Of a stretch of 64,000 nucleotides of DNA, positions 16,907 to 26,317 are shown piece by piece; the first letter of the stretch is position 1, and every line of letters begins with the position of its first letter. The notes under the pieces are model-generated. The model had not been told where the DNA came from, made no database searches, and worked only from the letters and a program-made list of their open reading frames with translations. Where the stretch lies: positions 140,100 to 204,099 of the forward strand of contig NZ_AOLW01000035.1 in the NCBI RefSeq assembly GCF_000336615.1. The letters are read 5' to 3'. The DNA comes from Haloarcula amylolytica JCM 13557. GTDB taxonomy: Archaea > Halobacteriota > Halobacteria > Halobacteriales > Haloarculaceae. Both the position numbers and the translations under genes were made by a program.

Positions 16907-19774
16907 ATGAGCGTCAGCGAGACGCCCCTCGATACGGCCCGGGTTCTCGTTGTCGGTTCGACGGCCTGGACCGAGCCGTTCACAGCGGCTCTCAGCGCCA
17001 GCACCGAGGCCGCTGTTCGCACCGTTGCGACGACATCGGACGCCCTGGATACCGTTCGGGAGCGCTCGGTCGACTGTCTCGTCACGGGCGAGACACTCGA
17101 CGACGGGAGTGGCACTGATCTGGTCCGACAGCTCCGGGATTCGGCTCCGGACCTCCCGGTTGTCCTCGGAACCACGGACGGCAGCGAGGCCCTGGCGAGC
17201 GAGGCAATCCAGGCCGGCGTTTCCGACTACGTCCCACTGACCGGAGCAGACGGCCTGCGAATAGACGAGTTAGTTGAGCGAACTGGGAACGCGCTCCAGT
17301 CCGCTCGGCGAGCGATCACACAGCGCGAACGGGCGCGGCAGTTCGACGCCGTCTTTCACGACACACAGACGGCCACCTGGGTCCTCGACCCGGATGGCTC
17401 GCTCGCCCGTGTGAATCAGACGGGACGGGCGATGATCGACGAGGCAGTTGACGGGGTCATTGGTGATCTGTTCTGGACGCTGCCGTGGTGGGCACAGTCC
17501 GAGGCGACCGAACGCGACATCCGGCAGCTCGTGGAGGCCGCACGCGACGGGCAGTTCGGTAACGCAGTCGTTCACCGGCCGACCACGGCCACGGACCGCG
17601 TTATCGAGCTTTCGGTTCGGCCGGTCGAGAACGACTTCGGCGACGTCACCTCGATCGTGATCGAAGGGATAGACATCACGGAGCAGGTCACCCTCGACCG
17701 TGACCTCCGCCAGTCCGAGGAACTCCACCGGGTCACGCTCAGCAACATGACCGACACCGTCCTCATGACGAACGAGGACGGGGAGTACACCTACGTCTGC
17801 CCGAACGTCCACTTCATCTTCGGCTACACCGACGACGAGATCCGCGAGCAGGAAACTATCGACACGCTCCTCGGCGAGGACCTGTTCGACCGTGCTGAAC
17901 TCGCCGAAAAGGGTGTGCTCAAGAACATCGAGTGTACCGTCACCGACAAAGCCGGCCACGAGCACACGCTGCTGGTCAACGTCCGCGAAGTCGCGATTCA
18001 GGGCGGGACACTGCTGTACAGCTGCCGGGACATCACGAAACGGAAACAGCGCGAGGAAGCGCTGGCGACGCTGCAGGAAACCGCACGGAAGTTCCTCTAC
18101 ACGGAGACCGATCAGGAGATCGCCCACCACATCGTCGACGACGTGCTCAGTGTGTTCGACGTCTCCGCGAGTGCCATCTACCTGCACGACGTCGAGACGA
18201 ACGAACTCCAGCCTGTCACACAGTCACAGGCGATGACCGACCACCACGGGCCGCTGCCGGCCGTCCGCACGAACGACGACACGCTTCCGAGCCACAGCTT
18301 CGTCAACGATGAGACACTCGTGTTCGACGACGTCCACACGTCGGACCGACTGGAAAACCGGGCGACCGACCTCCGGAGCGTCATGTTCATTCCGCTGGGC
18401 AACCACGGCGTGTTCGTCAGCGGCTCGCCAGCCGTCGGGGTGTTCGACGACGTCACACAGGAACTCACCGACCTGCTCGCAGCGACCGCCGAGGCTGCCC
18501 TCGACCGGGTCGTCCGAGAGTCTCAGCTCCGGGAACAGGACCGCGAACTCCAGCGGCAAAACGAGCAACTGACCGCCCTGAATCACATCAACAACACGAT
18601 TCGGGAGATAGACCAGACGATCGTCAGCGCCGAAACTCAGGAAGAGATCAACCACACTGTCTGCGAACGGCTGACTGACACGGACCGATTCAAGTTCGCG
18701 TGGATCGGGAGCGTCGATCCGGGCGGTAATACCGTCGAACCGCGAGCGTGGGCCGGCAACGAACAGGGGTATCTCGACAGTCAATCAATCGCCGTCGCGG
18801 ACTCCGAGACCGAGCCCGCCGGCCAGACGGCTGCGACCGGTGAAGTGACGATGATCCCTAACGTCGCCGCCGACCTCCGGAACGCGCCGTGGCGGTCGGA
18901 CGCGCTCACGCGCGACTTCCTCTCGGTGTTGAGCATCCCGCTGGTGTACAACGATCTCAGGCACGGCATTCTCACCATCTACGCGGACACGAAAGACGCG
19001 TTCGACGAGACAACGCGCACAGTGTTGCGCGAACTCGGCGAGACGATCGCCTCGGCACTCAGCGCCATCGAACGGAAACACGCGTTGCTCACGACGTCGG
19101 TGACCCGCGTCGAGTTTGGCATCGATGACGAGCGGTTCCTCCTGTCGCGACTCGCCCGGTCGGCGGGGTGTACCCTCTCCTACGAGGGCGGCATCCAGCA
19201 CGCGCCGGCTGGTAACAGCGTGTTCGTCACGGTCGAAGACGCTGACGTGGAAACGGTCGCGGCGGCTGCGGCGGAGATGACGTCGATTGACGACGTGACA
19301 CAGATCAGTGACGACGACACCGAGCGCGGCGTCCTGCGGCTGGAGTTGTCACAGCCGTTCCTCGCCTTAGAACTGGCCGACCACGGTGCTATCTTCCGGG
19401 AAGCGACCGCCGATCCGGACGGGACGACACTCGTCGTCGATGTGCCACAGAGCGTCGACGTTCGAAACATCGCGCAGTTGGTCGACAGCACGTTCTCCGG
19501 TGTCGAACTCAAGCGCAAGGAGACGCTCGAACGGGGTATCGAGCAGGACCGGAGTTCGGAGTTCCTCATGGACCTCACGGAGCGCCAGCTAGAAGTGATT
19601 CAGACCGCCTATTACAGCGGCTACTTCGAGTCACCGCGCACGAAGTCCGGCGAGGACATCGCGACGATGCTTGAAATCTCTCCGCCGGCGTTCTACCAGC
19701 ACGTTCGGACTGTCCAGCGGAAGCTGTTCACCACATTGTTCGAAGACCGGAGTGTCTCGGGTCTGGAGTCGTGA
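16907..19774 (+). CDS. Bat-like multi-sensor transcription regulator (pseudo-receiver, PAS x2, GAF x2, HTH-10)
   Basis: A 955-residue regulator of the bacterio-opsin-activator (Bat) type. Order: receiver-like domain (about 10-130), two PAS domains (about 145-255 and 265-380), two GAF domains (about 390-545 and 555-720), the Bat N-terminal-like domain (about 725-885) and a C-terminal HTH-10 DNA-binding domain (LTERQLEVIQTAYYSGYFES onward, to about 945). The receiver-like domain lacks the acidic pair (VVGSTAW), the phosphorylated Asp (DCLVTGETLDDG) and the conserved Lys (SDYVPLTG), so it is probably not phosphorylated. Standing between two glutamate dehydrogenase genes, it may control them. The signal is unknown. 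Confidence 0.88.
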   Translation: MSVSETPLDTARVLVVGSTAWTEPFTAALSASTEAAVRTVATTSDALDTVRERSVDCLVTGETLDDGSGTDLVRQLRDSAPDLPVVLGTTDGSEALASEAIQAGVSDYVPLTGADGLRIDELVERTGNALQSARRAITQRERARQFDAVFHDTQTATWVLDPDGSLARVNQTGRAMIDEAVDGVIGDLFWTLPWWAQSEATERDIRQLVEAARDGQFGNAVVHRPTTATDRVIELSVRPVENDFGDVTSIVIEGIDITEQVTLDRDLRQSEELHRVTLSNMTDTVLMTNEDGEYTYVCPNVHFIFGYTDDEIREQETIDTLLGEDLFDRAELAEKGVLKNIECTVTDKAGHEHTLLVNVREVAIQGGTLLYSCRDITKRKQREEALATLQETARKFLYTETDQEIAHHIVDDVLSVFDVSASAIYLHDVETNELQPVTQSQAMTDHHGPLPAVRTNDDTLPSHSFVNDETLVFDDVHTSDRLENRATDLRSVMFIPLGNHGVFVSGSPAVGVFDDVTQELTDLLAATAEAALDRVVRESQLREQDRELQRQNEQLTALNHINNTIREIDQTIVSAETQEEINHTVCERLTDTDRFKFAWIGSVDPGGNTVEPRAWAGNEQGYLDSQSIAVADSETEPAGQTAATGEVTMIPNVAADLRNAPWRSDALTRDFLSVLSIPLVYNDLRHGILTIYADTKDAFDETTRTVLRELGETIASALSAIERKHALLTTSVTRVEFGIDDERFLLSRLARSAGCTLSYEGGIQHAPAGNSVFVTVEDADVETVAAAAAEMTSIDDVTQISDDDTERGVLRLELSQPFLALELADHGAIFREATADPDGTTLVVDVPQSVDVRNIAQLVDSTFSGVELKRKETLERGIEQDRSSEFLMDLTERQLEVIQTAYYSGYFESPRTKSGEDIATMLEISPPAFYQHVRTVQRKLFTTLFEDRSVSGLES

Positions 19775-19900
19775 ACGGGGTTCAATAATAAACAACCTAA
19801 TCAACTCCTGCTTCTTTGTTTAACCTCTGAATATTCCTTTGATGTCCTTCTATTCCTTAATCGAGTACTGACGGTCGGACACCGTCACTCGTGAATACAC

Positions 19901-20044
19901 ATGAGAGATGTAGAGCAAGACCACGACGAGGAGACACCGTACGAGTGCTTTGCGTGTGGCAAAGTCATCACTGCAGAGAGCCAACCGGAGAACTGTCAGG
20001 ACTGTGGCGGTGAAATGCGAAACCGACTGACACCGCTGGAATAA
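19901..20044 (+). CDS. 47-residue zinc-ribbon (rubrerythrin-like domain) protein
   Basis: A very small gene encoding 47 residues with two CxxC knuckles: YECFACGK and NCQDCGGEM. The spacing matches the rubredoxin-like/zinc-ribbon mini-proteins annotated as rubrerythrin-like domain proteins in haloarchaea. It probably binds one Zn2+ or Fe. Its stop is 2 bases before the ATG of the glutamate dehydrogenase at 20047, so the two are almost certainly cotranscribed. It could help regulate or assemble the enzyme, or act as a small regulator, which cannot be decided from the sequence. Confidence 0.8.
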   Translation: MRDVEQDHDEETPYECFACGKVITAESQPENCQDCGGEMRNRLTPLE

Positions 20045-20046
20045 CG

Positions 20047-21342
20047 ATGGGATCGGAACTGAGCTCCGCTTCTCCTTCGGAAGACTCGCCGACGCCGCCC
20101 GAGCCAGAATCAGCGCTCGAAACAGCCCGTCTACAACTCCACCGAGCCGCGGACCACCTCGATATCGACCCGAACATCGTCGAGCGACTGAACCACCCGC
20201 GAAACGTCCACGAAGTCACCGTTCCGATTGAGCGCGACGATGGCACAGTCGACGTGTTCACTGGATATCGAGCCCAGCACGATAGCGTCAGGGGACCGTA
20301 CAAAGGCGGGCTTCGCTATCACCCCGACGTGACGAGGGACGAATGCGTCGGCCTCGGGATCTGGATGACCTGGAAATGCGCGGTGATGGACCTCCCCTTC
20401 GGCGGCGCGAAAGGCGGTATCGCGGTCAATCCGAAAACGCTGAGCCGAGACGAAAAAGAACGGCTCACCCGCCGGTTCGCACAGGAACTCCGCAAAGTCA
20501 TCGGCCCGAATCTGGACATTCCCGCCCCGGACATGGGAACGGACCCACAGACGATGGCCTGGCTGATGGACGCCTACTCCATGCAGGAAGGCGAGACAAT
20601 TCCCGGTGTTGTCACTGGGAAGCCCCCGATTGTCGGTGGGAGCGAAGGGCGTGAAGACGCGCCCGGTCGGAGCGTCGCGATTATCACACAGTTGGTCTGT
20701 GAGTACTACGACCAGCCGCTGTCAGAGACCACGGTCGCAGTACAGGGCTACGGCAGTGTCGGTGCGAACGCAGCACGGTTACTCGACGAACGGGGCGCGA
20801 CTGTCGTCGCGATCAGCGACGTGAACGGAGCAATGTACGACCCCGCCGGAATCGATACGGCGTCAGTACCGTCACACGACGAGGAACCGGAAGCAGTCAC
20901 CGAGTACGCCGACACCGTGATTTCCAACGACGAGCTGCTGACGCTGGACGTCGACGTCCTCATCCCGGCCGCACTCGGGAACGTCATCACCGAGGCCAAC
21001 GCGGACGACATCGCCGCGGATTTCGTCGTGGAAGGGGCAAACGGCCCGACCACGTCCACCGCTGACTCCATCCTCGCTGACCGAGATGTCATGGTGATTC
21101 CGGATATCCTGGCGAACGCCGGTGGCGTCACGGTGAGCTACTTCGAGTGGCTACAGGACATCAACCGTCGGTCGTGGTCACTCGAGCGCGTGAACGACGA
21201 ACTCGACGAAGAGATGCGGGCGGCCTGGGACGCCGTCCGGACGGAGTTCGAAAACCGCGACATTACGTGGCGCGATGCGGCGTACATCGTCGCCCTGTCC
21301 CGTATCGCGGAGGCCCACGAAGCGCGTGGGCTCTGGCCGTAG
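20047..21342 (+). CDS. gdhA: Glutamate dehydrogenase (Glu/Leu/Phe/Val family), copy 2
   Basis: A 431-residue glutamate dehydrogenase paralogous to the copy at 14896. Key segments are [11 protein letters not shown], the lysine segment [22 protein letters not shown], the NAD(P)-binding turn [13 protein letters not shown], and [16 protein letters not shown]. It ends in ARGLWP. The N-terminus carries an extra Ser/Pro/Glu-rich tail of about 20 residues. It follows the 47-residue zinc-ribbon gene by 2 bases. Haloarchaea commonly have several such enzymes with different coenzyme use, and I cannot assign NAD or NADP here. Confidence 0.93.
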   Translation: MGSELSSASPSEDSPTPPEPESALETARLQLHRAADHLDIDPNIVERLNHPRNVHEVTVPIERDDGTVDVFTGYRAQHDSVRGPYKGGLRYHPDVTRDECVGLGIWMTWKCAVMDLPFGGAKGGIAVNPKTLSRDEKERLTRRFAQELRKVIGPNLDIPAPDMGTDPQTMAWLMDAYSMQEGETIPGVVTGKPPIVGGSEGREDAPGRSVAIITQLVCEYYDQPLSETTVAVQGYGSVGANAARLLDERGATVVAISDVNGAMYDPAGIDTASVPSHDEEPEAVTEYADTVISNDELLTLDVDVLIPAALGNVITEANADDIAADFVVEGANGPTTSTADSILADRDVMVIPDILANAGGVTVSYFEWLQDINRRSWSLERVNDELDEEMRAAWDAVRTEFENRDITWRDAAYIVALSRIAEAHEARGLWP

Positions 21343-21412
21343 CACTGGTTCTGTCGGTTCCATCACGGGTTCCACCACTGTCGATGCCGAGAAACCACGA
21401 CCACCGCTTCCC

Positions 21413-24400
21413 TCAGTAGCGGAACTCGAACTGTGCCCCGCCAGCAGTGCTCTCCGTCACACGGACGGTCCAGCCGTGCGCTTTGGCGATGTCCTCTACG
21501 ATAGAGAGTCCGAAGCCAGTGCCTCCTTTGGTAGACGTCACGCCGTGTTCCAGTACTTCCTCACGCTTTGCCGGCGGAATCCCGTCGCCGTCGTCCGCGA
21601 CGTAGAACCCGTCACTGCCGTCTAACTGCCCGACGGTGACGGTGACGGTGACGGCGTCCCCACCATGCTCGATAGCGTTCCTGAAGAGGTTCTCGAACAG
21701 TTGTGTCAACCGGCCGGCGTCACCAGCCACTGTCGGGACCGCTTCAGCAACTGTCAGCGTTGCGTCAGCGGTGTCGACGTATCCCCACGCCTCCGTGGTC
21801 ACGGTTTTGAGATCGATTTGCTTCGTGTCCGTAACTGTGCTCTCGCCGCGTGCCAGCGTCAGGAGGTCGTCGATCAACTGCTCCATGCGGTCGTGTGCCG
21901 CCTCGATACGCTCTAGGTAACTGAGGTCGCCTGTCTCCTCGACGATGTCGAGAAACCCGATGGCGATGGACAGCGGGTTCCGGAGGTCGTGGGCGACGAC
22001 ACTGGCAAATTCGTCGAGCCGCTCGTTCTGCCGCTGCAGTTCGGTTTCCCGGCTTGCGCGTGTGAATGCCGCCTCGACAGTCGCACCCAGTATCTGGAAC
22101 AGGTCCACGTCTGTATCAGAGAACGTCTGTTCCTGGGTCGTTCCGACGCCGATAAGCCCAAACTCGCCCAGAGGCACGAACAGGCCGCTCCTGAGTTGTG
22201 CGTCGGCCTTGCCGAGTGTTACTTCGGACTGGAGATCGTCGTATTTACGCAACTCCGACGCCTCGAACGCCTCCCACGCAAGCGCCTCTCCGGCCTCCAG
22301 CCGCGGGAGCTCACCGAGCAGTTCTCTCGTGGCCGCACTCGCCGTCAGCGGGACGAGCTCGTCGGCTTGGTTGGCAGACTCCCAGATCCCGGTGAGCTCG
22401 AACCCGAGAATATCGACGGCAGCCTCGACAGCGATGTCGCCGATTTCAGCACTCGACTGTGCGCCACTGAGCCGCTGCGCAGTCGCCTGCAGTGATCGGA
22501 GCTTCGACTCTAACTGCTTCTGGTCAGTGATATCCTCCAGAACGGCCAGTATGCTCGTTATCTCCCCATCCGGAGCAGTGATGGGGGCAACCGACAGGAG
22601 TAGATCCAGTACCTCACCACCTTTCGTTTCCCGGCGTATCTCCTTGCCGCGAATCGGCTCGCCGCTCAGTGCGCGCTGTCGGTGGGACTCGAATTCAGCC
22701 TGCTGCTCGTCCGGGACCATCGGATTGAACTCGCCGAGCACCTCCTCCCGTGACCAGCCGAACATGTTCTCGGCCCCGTCGTTCCAGCGGATGACAGTTC
22801 CGTCCGTGTCGATTTCCATGACGGTGAGTGGCGTCGCCTCGATGAGTGATTCGAGTCGCTGGTTCGTCGTTTCGAGTTCGCGTTCCCGCTCGACCTGTTC
22901 GGTTACGTTGCGGGCGATGCCGACGATTCGGACGATTTCGTCTTCGAGGATGACCGGCGCGAGGCTCGTATCCCAGAACCGTGCGTCGTCAGCGATGTCC
23001 AACTCTTCCTGATACGAGATTGGCTCACGCTGTTCGACACAGCGAGTGTAGTTCGCTGCGAGTTCGGCCCCGCGCTCGGCACCGAATACTTCCCGTGGTG
23101 TCTGGCCACGAACTTCGTCGGTAGTGAGTCCGGTCTGTGACTCGTAGCCGGGACTGAGTCGAGCAAACTCGAACGCTAGCTCGTCACCGGCTGTATCGAC
23201 ATCGAGCATGAATATGGCGTCACCGGAGGTGTTGAGCAGTGCCTCGTACTCTTCGGCAAGCTCTCGGTGTGCGCGCTCCTCGGCTTTTCGCTCCGTGATA
23301 TCCTGAAATACGCCCCGAAGCAACGGTTCGTCGTCCTCTGTGTCGTCGACGCGCTCTCCCCACGCCCGCACATCGCGCACGTCACCGCCAGTCCGGACGA
23401 TTCGGAGATCGAGATCGTACGGTTCTCGGTCCGCAATTGCCCGCTCGACAGCCCGCGTAATCGTCTCCCTGTCGTCAGGATGGTAGAACTCGATCGCGTC
23501 GTCGAGCACCGGGTCGTAATCGTCGTCAACACCGTGAATCCGACGGACCCCGTCAGACCAGTCGAGGGTGCCAGCCGACGGGAAGTACTCCCAGACTCCG
23601 ATGTCTGCGATGTCCTGCACGTGTTCGAACAGGAACTCCTGGCGCTGGAGGTCGGCGTGGTCCCGCCCCCGCGAAATCTCGGCACTCACGAGCTCTGAGA
23701 GCAGTTTCACGAACGTTCGCTCTAGCGCTCCGAAGGGCTCGACTCGCGTCGTCGGACTCGAAAAATTGACCGTCCCGTACCGGGTCCCGTTGACGACGAG
23801 TGGCACGCCGATGTACGACTCTAACTCGAACTCACGATATGCCGGGTGGGTTTCTCTCCCATCGGCAACTGCGTCTGCGAACGAACAGACCGAGTCTGTC
23901 CCGATAACTGCCTCGCAGTACGTCGATCCGACATCGAACTGATCCCCGGATTCGATTTCGGCATCCGGCGCGTGCAATGCCTTGACTGTATAATCGTCGC
24001 CCTGAACGCGTGAGACGATTCCGATTTCGAGACCGAGCGTTCGACACCCCAGTTCGAGCAGTTCCTGGAGGCGCGTCTCGGCCGAGACATCACTCTTTGC
24101 CATGACGGTCTGGAGTTCCCGGAGCGCGTCACGCTCGCGCTCCAACTGTCGCTTGACGTCGCTTTGTTCCGTGATGTCCCGAGCAACGACGAGCACTTGA
24201 CGGCTCTCGTTGCTCCGGAACGGCGTAACGCGGACGTCAAACGTCCGCTTGTCGCCCCCGGTCGTGATATCGAGTTGCAGGTCCGCGTCGTACAATCCCG
24301 TGACGCCTCCGTCGCCTTCTATGTCATTGAGCGTCGAGCGGACCGCAGATGTAAACTGCTCTGTATCAGACGTAGAAATACGGTTGCCCACAACTGTCTC

Positions 24401-25318
24401 CAACTGCTGCCCTGCGATCTGCGTTGACTGGTCCCCGGTGAGCAGCCGTTTCGAAGCCGCATTCGCGAATTCGATCGTCCCCGCATCGTCGAGGACGAAC
24501 ACGGCGTCGTGGATGTTTTCGAGGATTGTCTCACTGCGCTCCAGTTCCAACTCTCGCTCCCGCTCGGCCGTTGTTTCGCGTGAAAAGACGGTGAGACCGT
24601 CATCGTCCGGGAACACTCGCACTTCGACCCAGTAATCGAACGGCTCGCCAAGGTACTGTTCGAACGACACCGGTTCCCCGGTCTCCATCGCGGTTCGGTA
24701 TTTGTCTTCGAGTTCCGTCCCAACAATCGAGGGGAACTCTTCCCAGATACTGGCACCGATGATAGCATCGGGGTCGCGGTCGACACGCCTGGCCATCTTC
24801 TCGTTTATGTATTCGATACGCCACTCGTCGCCGACGGCGTAGATCCCGTCAGTTGCCCGTTCCAGCGTTCGCTGGAAGCGGTCGGACAGTCGTTCGGCGA
24901 CCGCTTGTTTACGAGCGGCCTCGACGAGCGTCTGTATGCGGCGCCCGAGCAACTCGAAACTGTTCTCGCCCGCATGGATCGGAATGTAATCGGAGACGCC
25001 CGCCTGCGTTGCCTCGCTCGCGATTCGCTCGCTTCCCCGGCCAGTGAATAGTATTGTCGGTATTTCGTATTGTTCAGCTTGGAGCCGATCTAAGAGATCA
25101 ATTCCCGTCCCGTCCGGCAGCGAGTACGACGTGACTACACAATCGACAGTCGAAGTCACAAGCAAGTCGAGCGCAGCCTCCACAGCCCCGACAGCTGTGA
25201 CTTCAAAGCCCGATGAGATATTCACGAGTTTCGTCTCCGCCAACTCAGCAAAGTCACTATCGTCGTTTACATACAGAACGTGAATACAATCGGACGTCTC
25301 ACTACCTGTATAAGCCAT
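21413..25318 (-). CDS. Large multi-PAS/GAF sensor histidine kinase with N-terminal pseudo-receiver
   Basis: A 1301-residue soluble sensor kinase. Order: receiver-like domain (about 10-130), PAS (155-265), PAS (275-395), GAF (400-560), three PAS domains (570-690, 700-815, 825-935), GAF (945-1090), HisKA with the phosphorylated His in VVAHDLRNPL (about 1095-1160), and an ATPase domain with the N box FENLFRNAIEHGG and G boxes DDGDGIPP and GGTGFGLSIV. The receiver has the acidic pair (VNDDSDF) but Ser at the phosphorylation site (VVTSYSLPDGTG) and no conserved Lys. I chose the ATG at 25318 because it begins the receiver fold; the longer frame adds 33 unlikely residues. No membrane segments are present. 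It has no adjacent response regulator. Confidence 0.9.
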   Translation of the reverse strand: MAYTGSETSDCIHVLYVNDDSDFAELAETKLVNISSGFEVTAVGAVEAALDLLVTSTVDCVVTSYSLPDGTGIDLLDRLQAEQYEIPTILFTGRGSERIASEATQAGVSDYIPIHAGENSFELLGRRIQTLVEAARKQAVAERLSDRFQRTLERATDGIYAVGDEWRIEYINEKMARRVDRDPDAIIGASIWEEFPSIVGTELEDKYRTAMETGEPVSFEQYLGEPFDYWVEVRVFPDDDGLTVFSRETTAERERELELERSETILENIHDAVFVLDDAGTIEFANAASKRLLTGDQSTQIAGQQLETVVGNRISTSDTEQFTSAVRSTLNDIEGDGGVTGLYDADLQLDITTGGDKRTFDVRVTPFRSNESRQVLVVARDITEQSDVKRQLERERDALRELQTVMAKSDVSAETRLQELLELGCRTLGLEIGIVSRVQGDDYTVKALHAPDAEIESGDQFDVGSTYCEAVIGTDSVCSFADAVADGRETHPAYREFELESYIGVPLVVNGTRYGTVNFSSPTTRVEPFGALERTFVKLLSELVSAEISRGRDHADLQRQEFLFEHVQDIADIGVWEYFPSAGTLDWSDGVRRIHGVDDDYDPVLDDAIEFYHPDDRETITRAVERAIADREPYDLDLRIVRTGGDVRDVRAWGERVDDTEDDEPLLRGVFQDITERKAEERAHRELAEEYEALLNTSGDAIFMLDVDTAGDELAFEFARLSPGYESQTGLTTDEVRGQTPREVFGAERGAELAANYTRCVEQREPISYQEELDIADDARFWDTSLAPVILEDEIVRIVGIARNVTEQVERERELETTNQRLESLIEATPLTVMEIDTDGTVIRWNDGAENMFGWSREEVLGEFNPMVPDEQQAEFESHRQRALSGEPIRGKEIRRETKGGEVLDLLLSVAPITAPDGEITSILAVLEDITDQKQLESKLRSLQATAQRLSGAQSSAEIGDIAVEAAVDILGFELTGIWESANQADELVPLTASAATRELLGELPRLEAGEALAWEAFEASELRKYDDLQSEVTLGKADAQLRSGLFVPLGEFGLIGVGTTQEQTFSDTDVDLFQILGATVEAAFTRASRETELQRQNERLDEFASVVAHDLRNPLSIAIGFLDIVEETGDLSYLERIEAAHDRMEQLIDDLLTLARGESTVTDTKQIDLKTVTTEAWGYVDTADATLTVAEAVPTVAGDAGRLTQLFENLFRNAIEHGGDAVTVTVTVGQLDGSDGFYVADDGDGIPPAKREEVLEHGVTSTKGGTGFGLSIVEDIAKAHGWTVRVTESTAGGAQFEFRY

Positions 25319-26073
25319 TATTACACCTACGCAGCGCGCTTTTAAGAATCGAGCGCACCAGTTCTTATCTGTGATATCCTGAGTCCGATCCAGCCGGCTT
25401 TCTGATGCAGATCCCAATCAGATTTTAGGTGGCACAGATGCCATGTATTCGTTCATCGGGCACTCACAAATCGGGCACCGCCGGTATCGGAGTATATATT
25501 CTGAGATTTGGGTCCGCAACTTTATGAACCGAAATTAGGTAGATTCGATATTGTGCCAGAGATGTCGAGTATTGCTGTGCTGCATGTCGATGATGAACCG
25601 AATTTTTTAGATGTAGCAACCGAAATACTCGAACAGCAATCCAGTAAACTCAACGTTATAACTGCCGCAAGTGCTGCTGAAGCGCTCGACTGCCTTGCTA
25701 CAACTCGCGTTGACTGTCTTATCAGCGACTACCGAATGCCCGGGAAAGACGGTATTGAACTCCTCAAAGCTGTCCGTGAGGAGTTCCCTGATCTCCCGTT
25801 TATCCTCTTCACCGGGGAGGGAAGCGAAGCGGTCGCTAGCGACGCCATCGCCGCCGGTGCAACCGATTATCTCCGGAAAGGGCACGGTACGGAACGATAC
25901 GAACTCCTCGCAAACCGTATCGAAAACGCCGTCGAACAGTACCGCACCAATCAGCGTGCTGCTGAACTTGAGCGGGTTCGCGCGCTCGTCAGTAGCATCG
26001 ACCAGGCGCTCATCCGAGCGAGTTCGCTATCGGAAATCAAAACCCGTGTCTGTGAGATCATTAGCGACTCCGA

Positions 26074-26083
26074 ACCCTACCGT
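26074..26083. repeat. Target-site duplication, left copy
   Basis: Sequence accctaccgt, repeated at 26308-26317 on the other side of the MITE. The copy encodes part of the GAF residues Pro-Tyr-Arg of the interrupted kinase. Confidence 0.85.
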
Positions 26084-26307
26084 CATTCGTCTTTAGCGAA
26101 CACCACGGATAATATTCAAAATTAGAATCATAACTAGTAGTATTTGCAAGGCCGAATCTGTCAGCCGAGACGCTGTGCCTCGTGGAATCAGCCGATACAG
26201 AACGCTGCAAGGTTGTGTTTTCGGCGTGTTGATGGGGTCTACGAGTGAAATTCGACCGAAAATCACGGTCTGATAGTATTACTATGAGTATTATCTAAAG
26301 ACAAATG
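26084..26307. mobile_element. 224-bp MITE with terminal inverted repeats
   Basis: The ends are inverted copies: cattcgtctttagcgaa at 26084 and, on the other strand, catttgtctttagataa from 26307, matching at 14 of 17 positions. It is flanked by the 10-base direct repeat accctaccgt at 26074-26083 and 26308-26317, a target duplication. It has no open frame. The end sequence and the 10-base duplication resemble those made by haloarchaeal IS4-family (ISH8-type) transposases, from memory; a full-length partner would lie outside this window. Confidence 0.85.
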
Positions 26308-26317
26308 ACCCTACCGT
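26308..26317. repeat. Target-site duplication, right copy
   Basis: Sequence accctaccgt, identical to 26074-26083. The kinase frame resumes directly after it with TTC GCA TGG (Phe-Ala-Trp). Confidence 0.85.
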
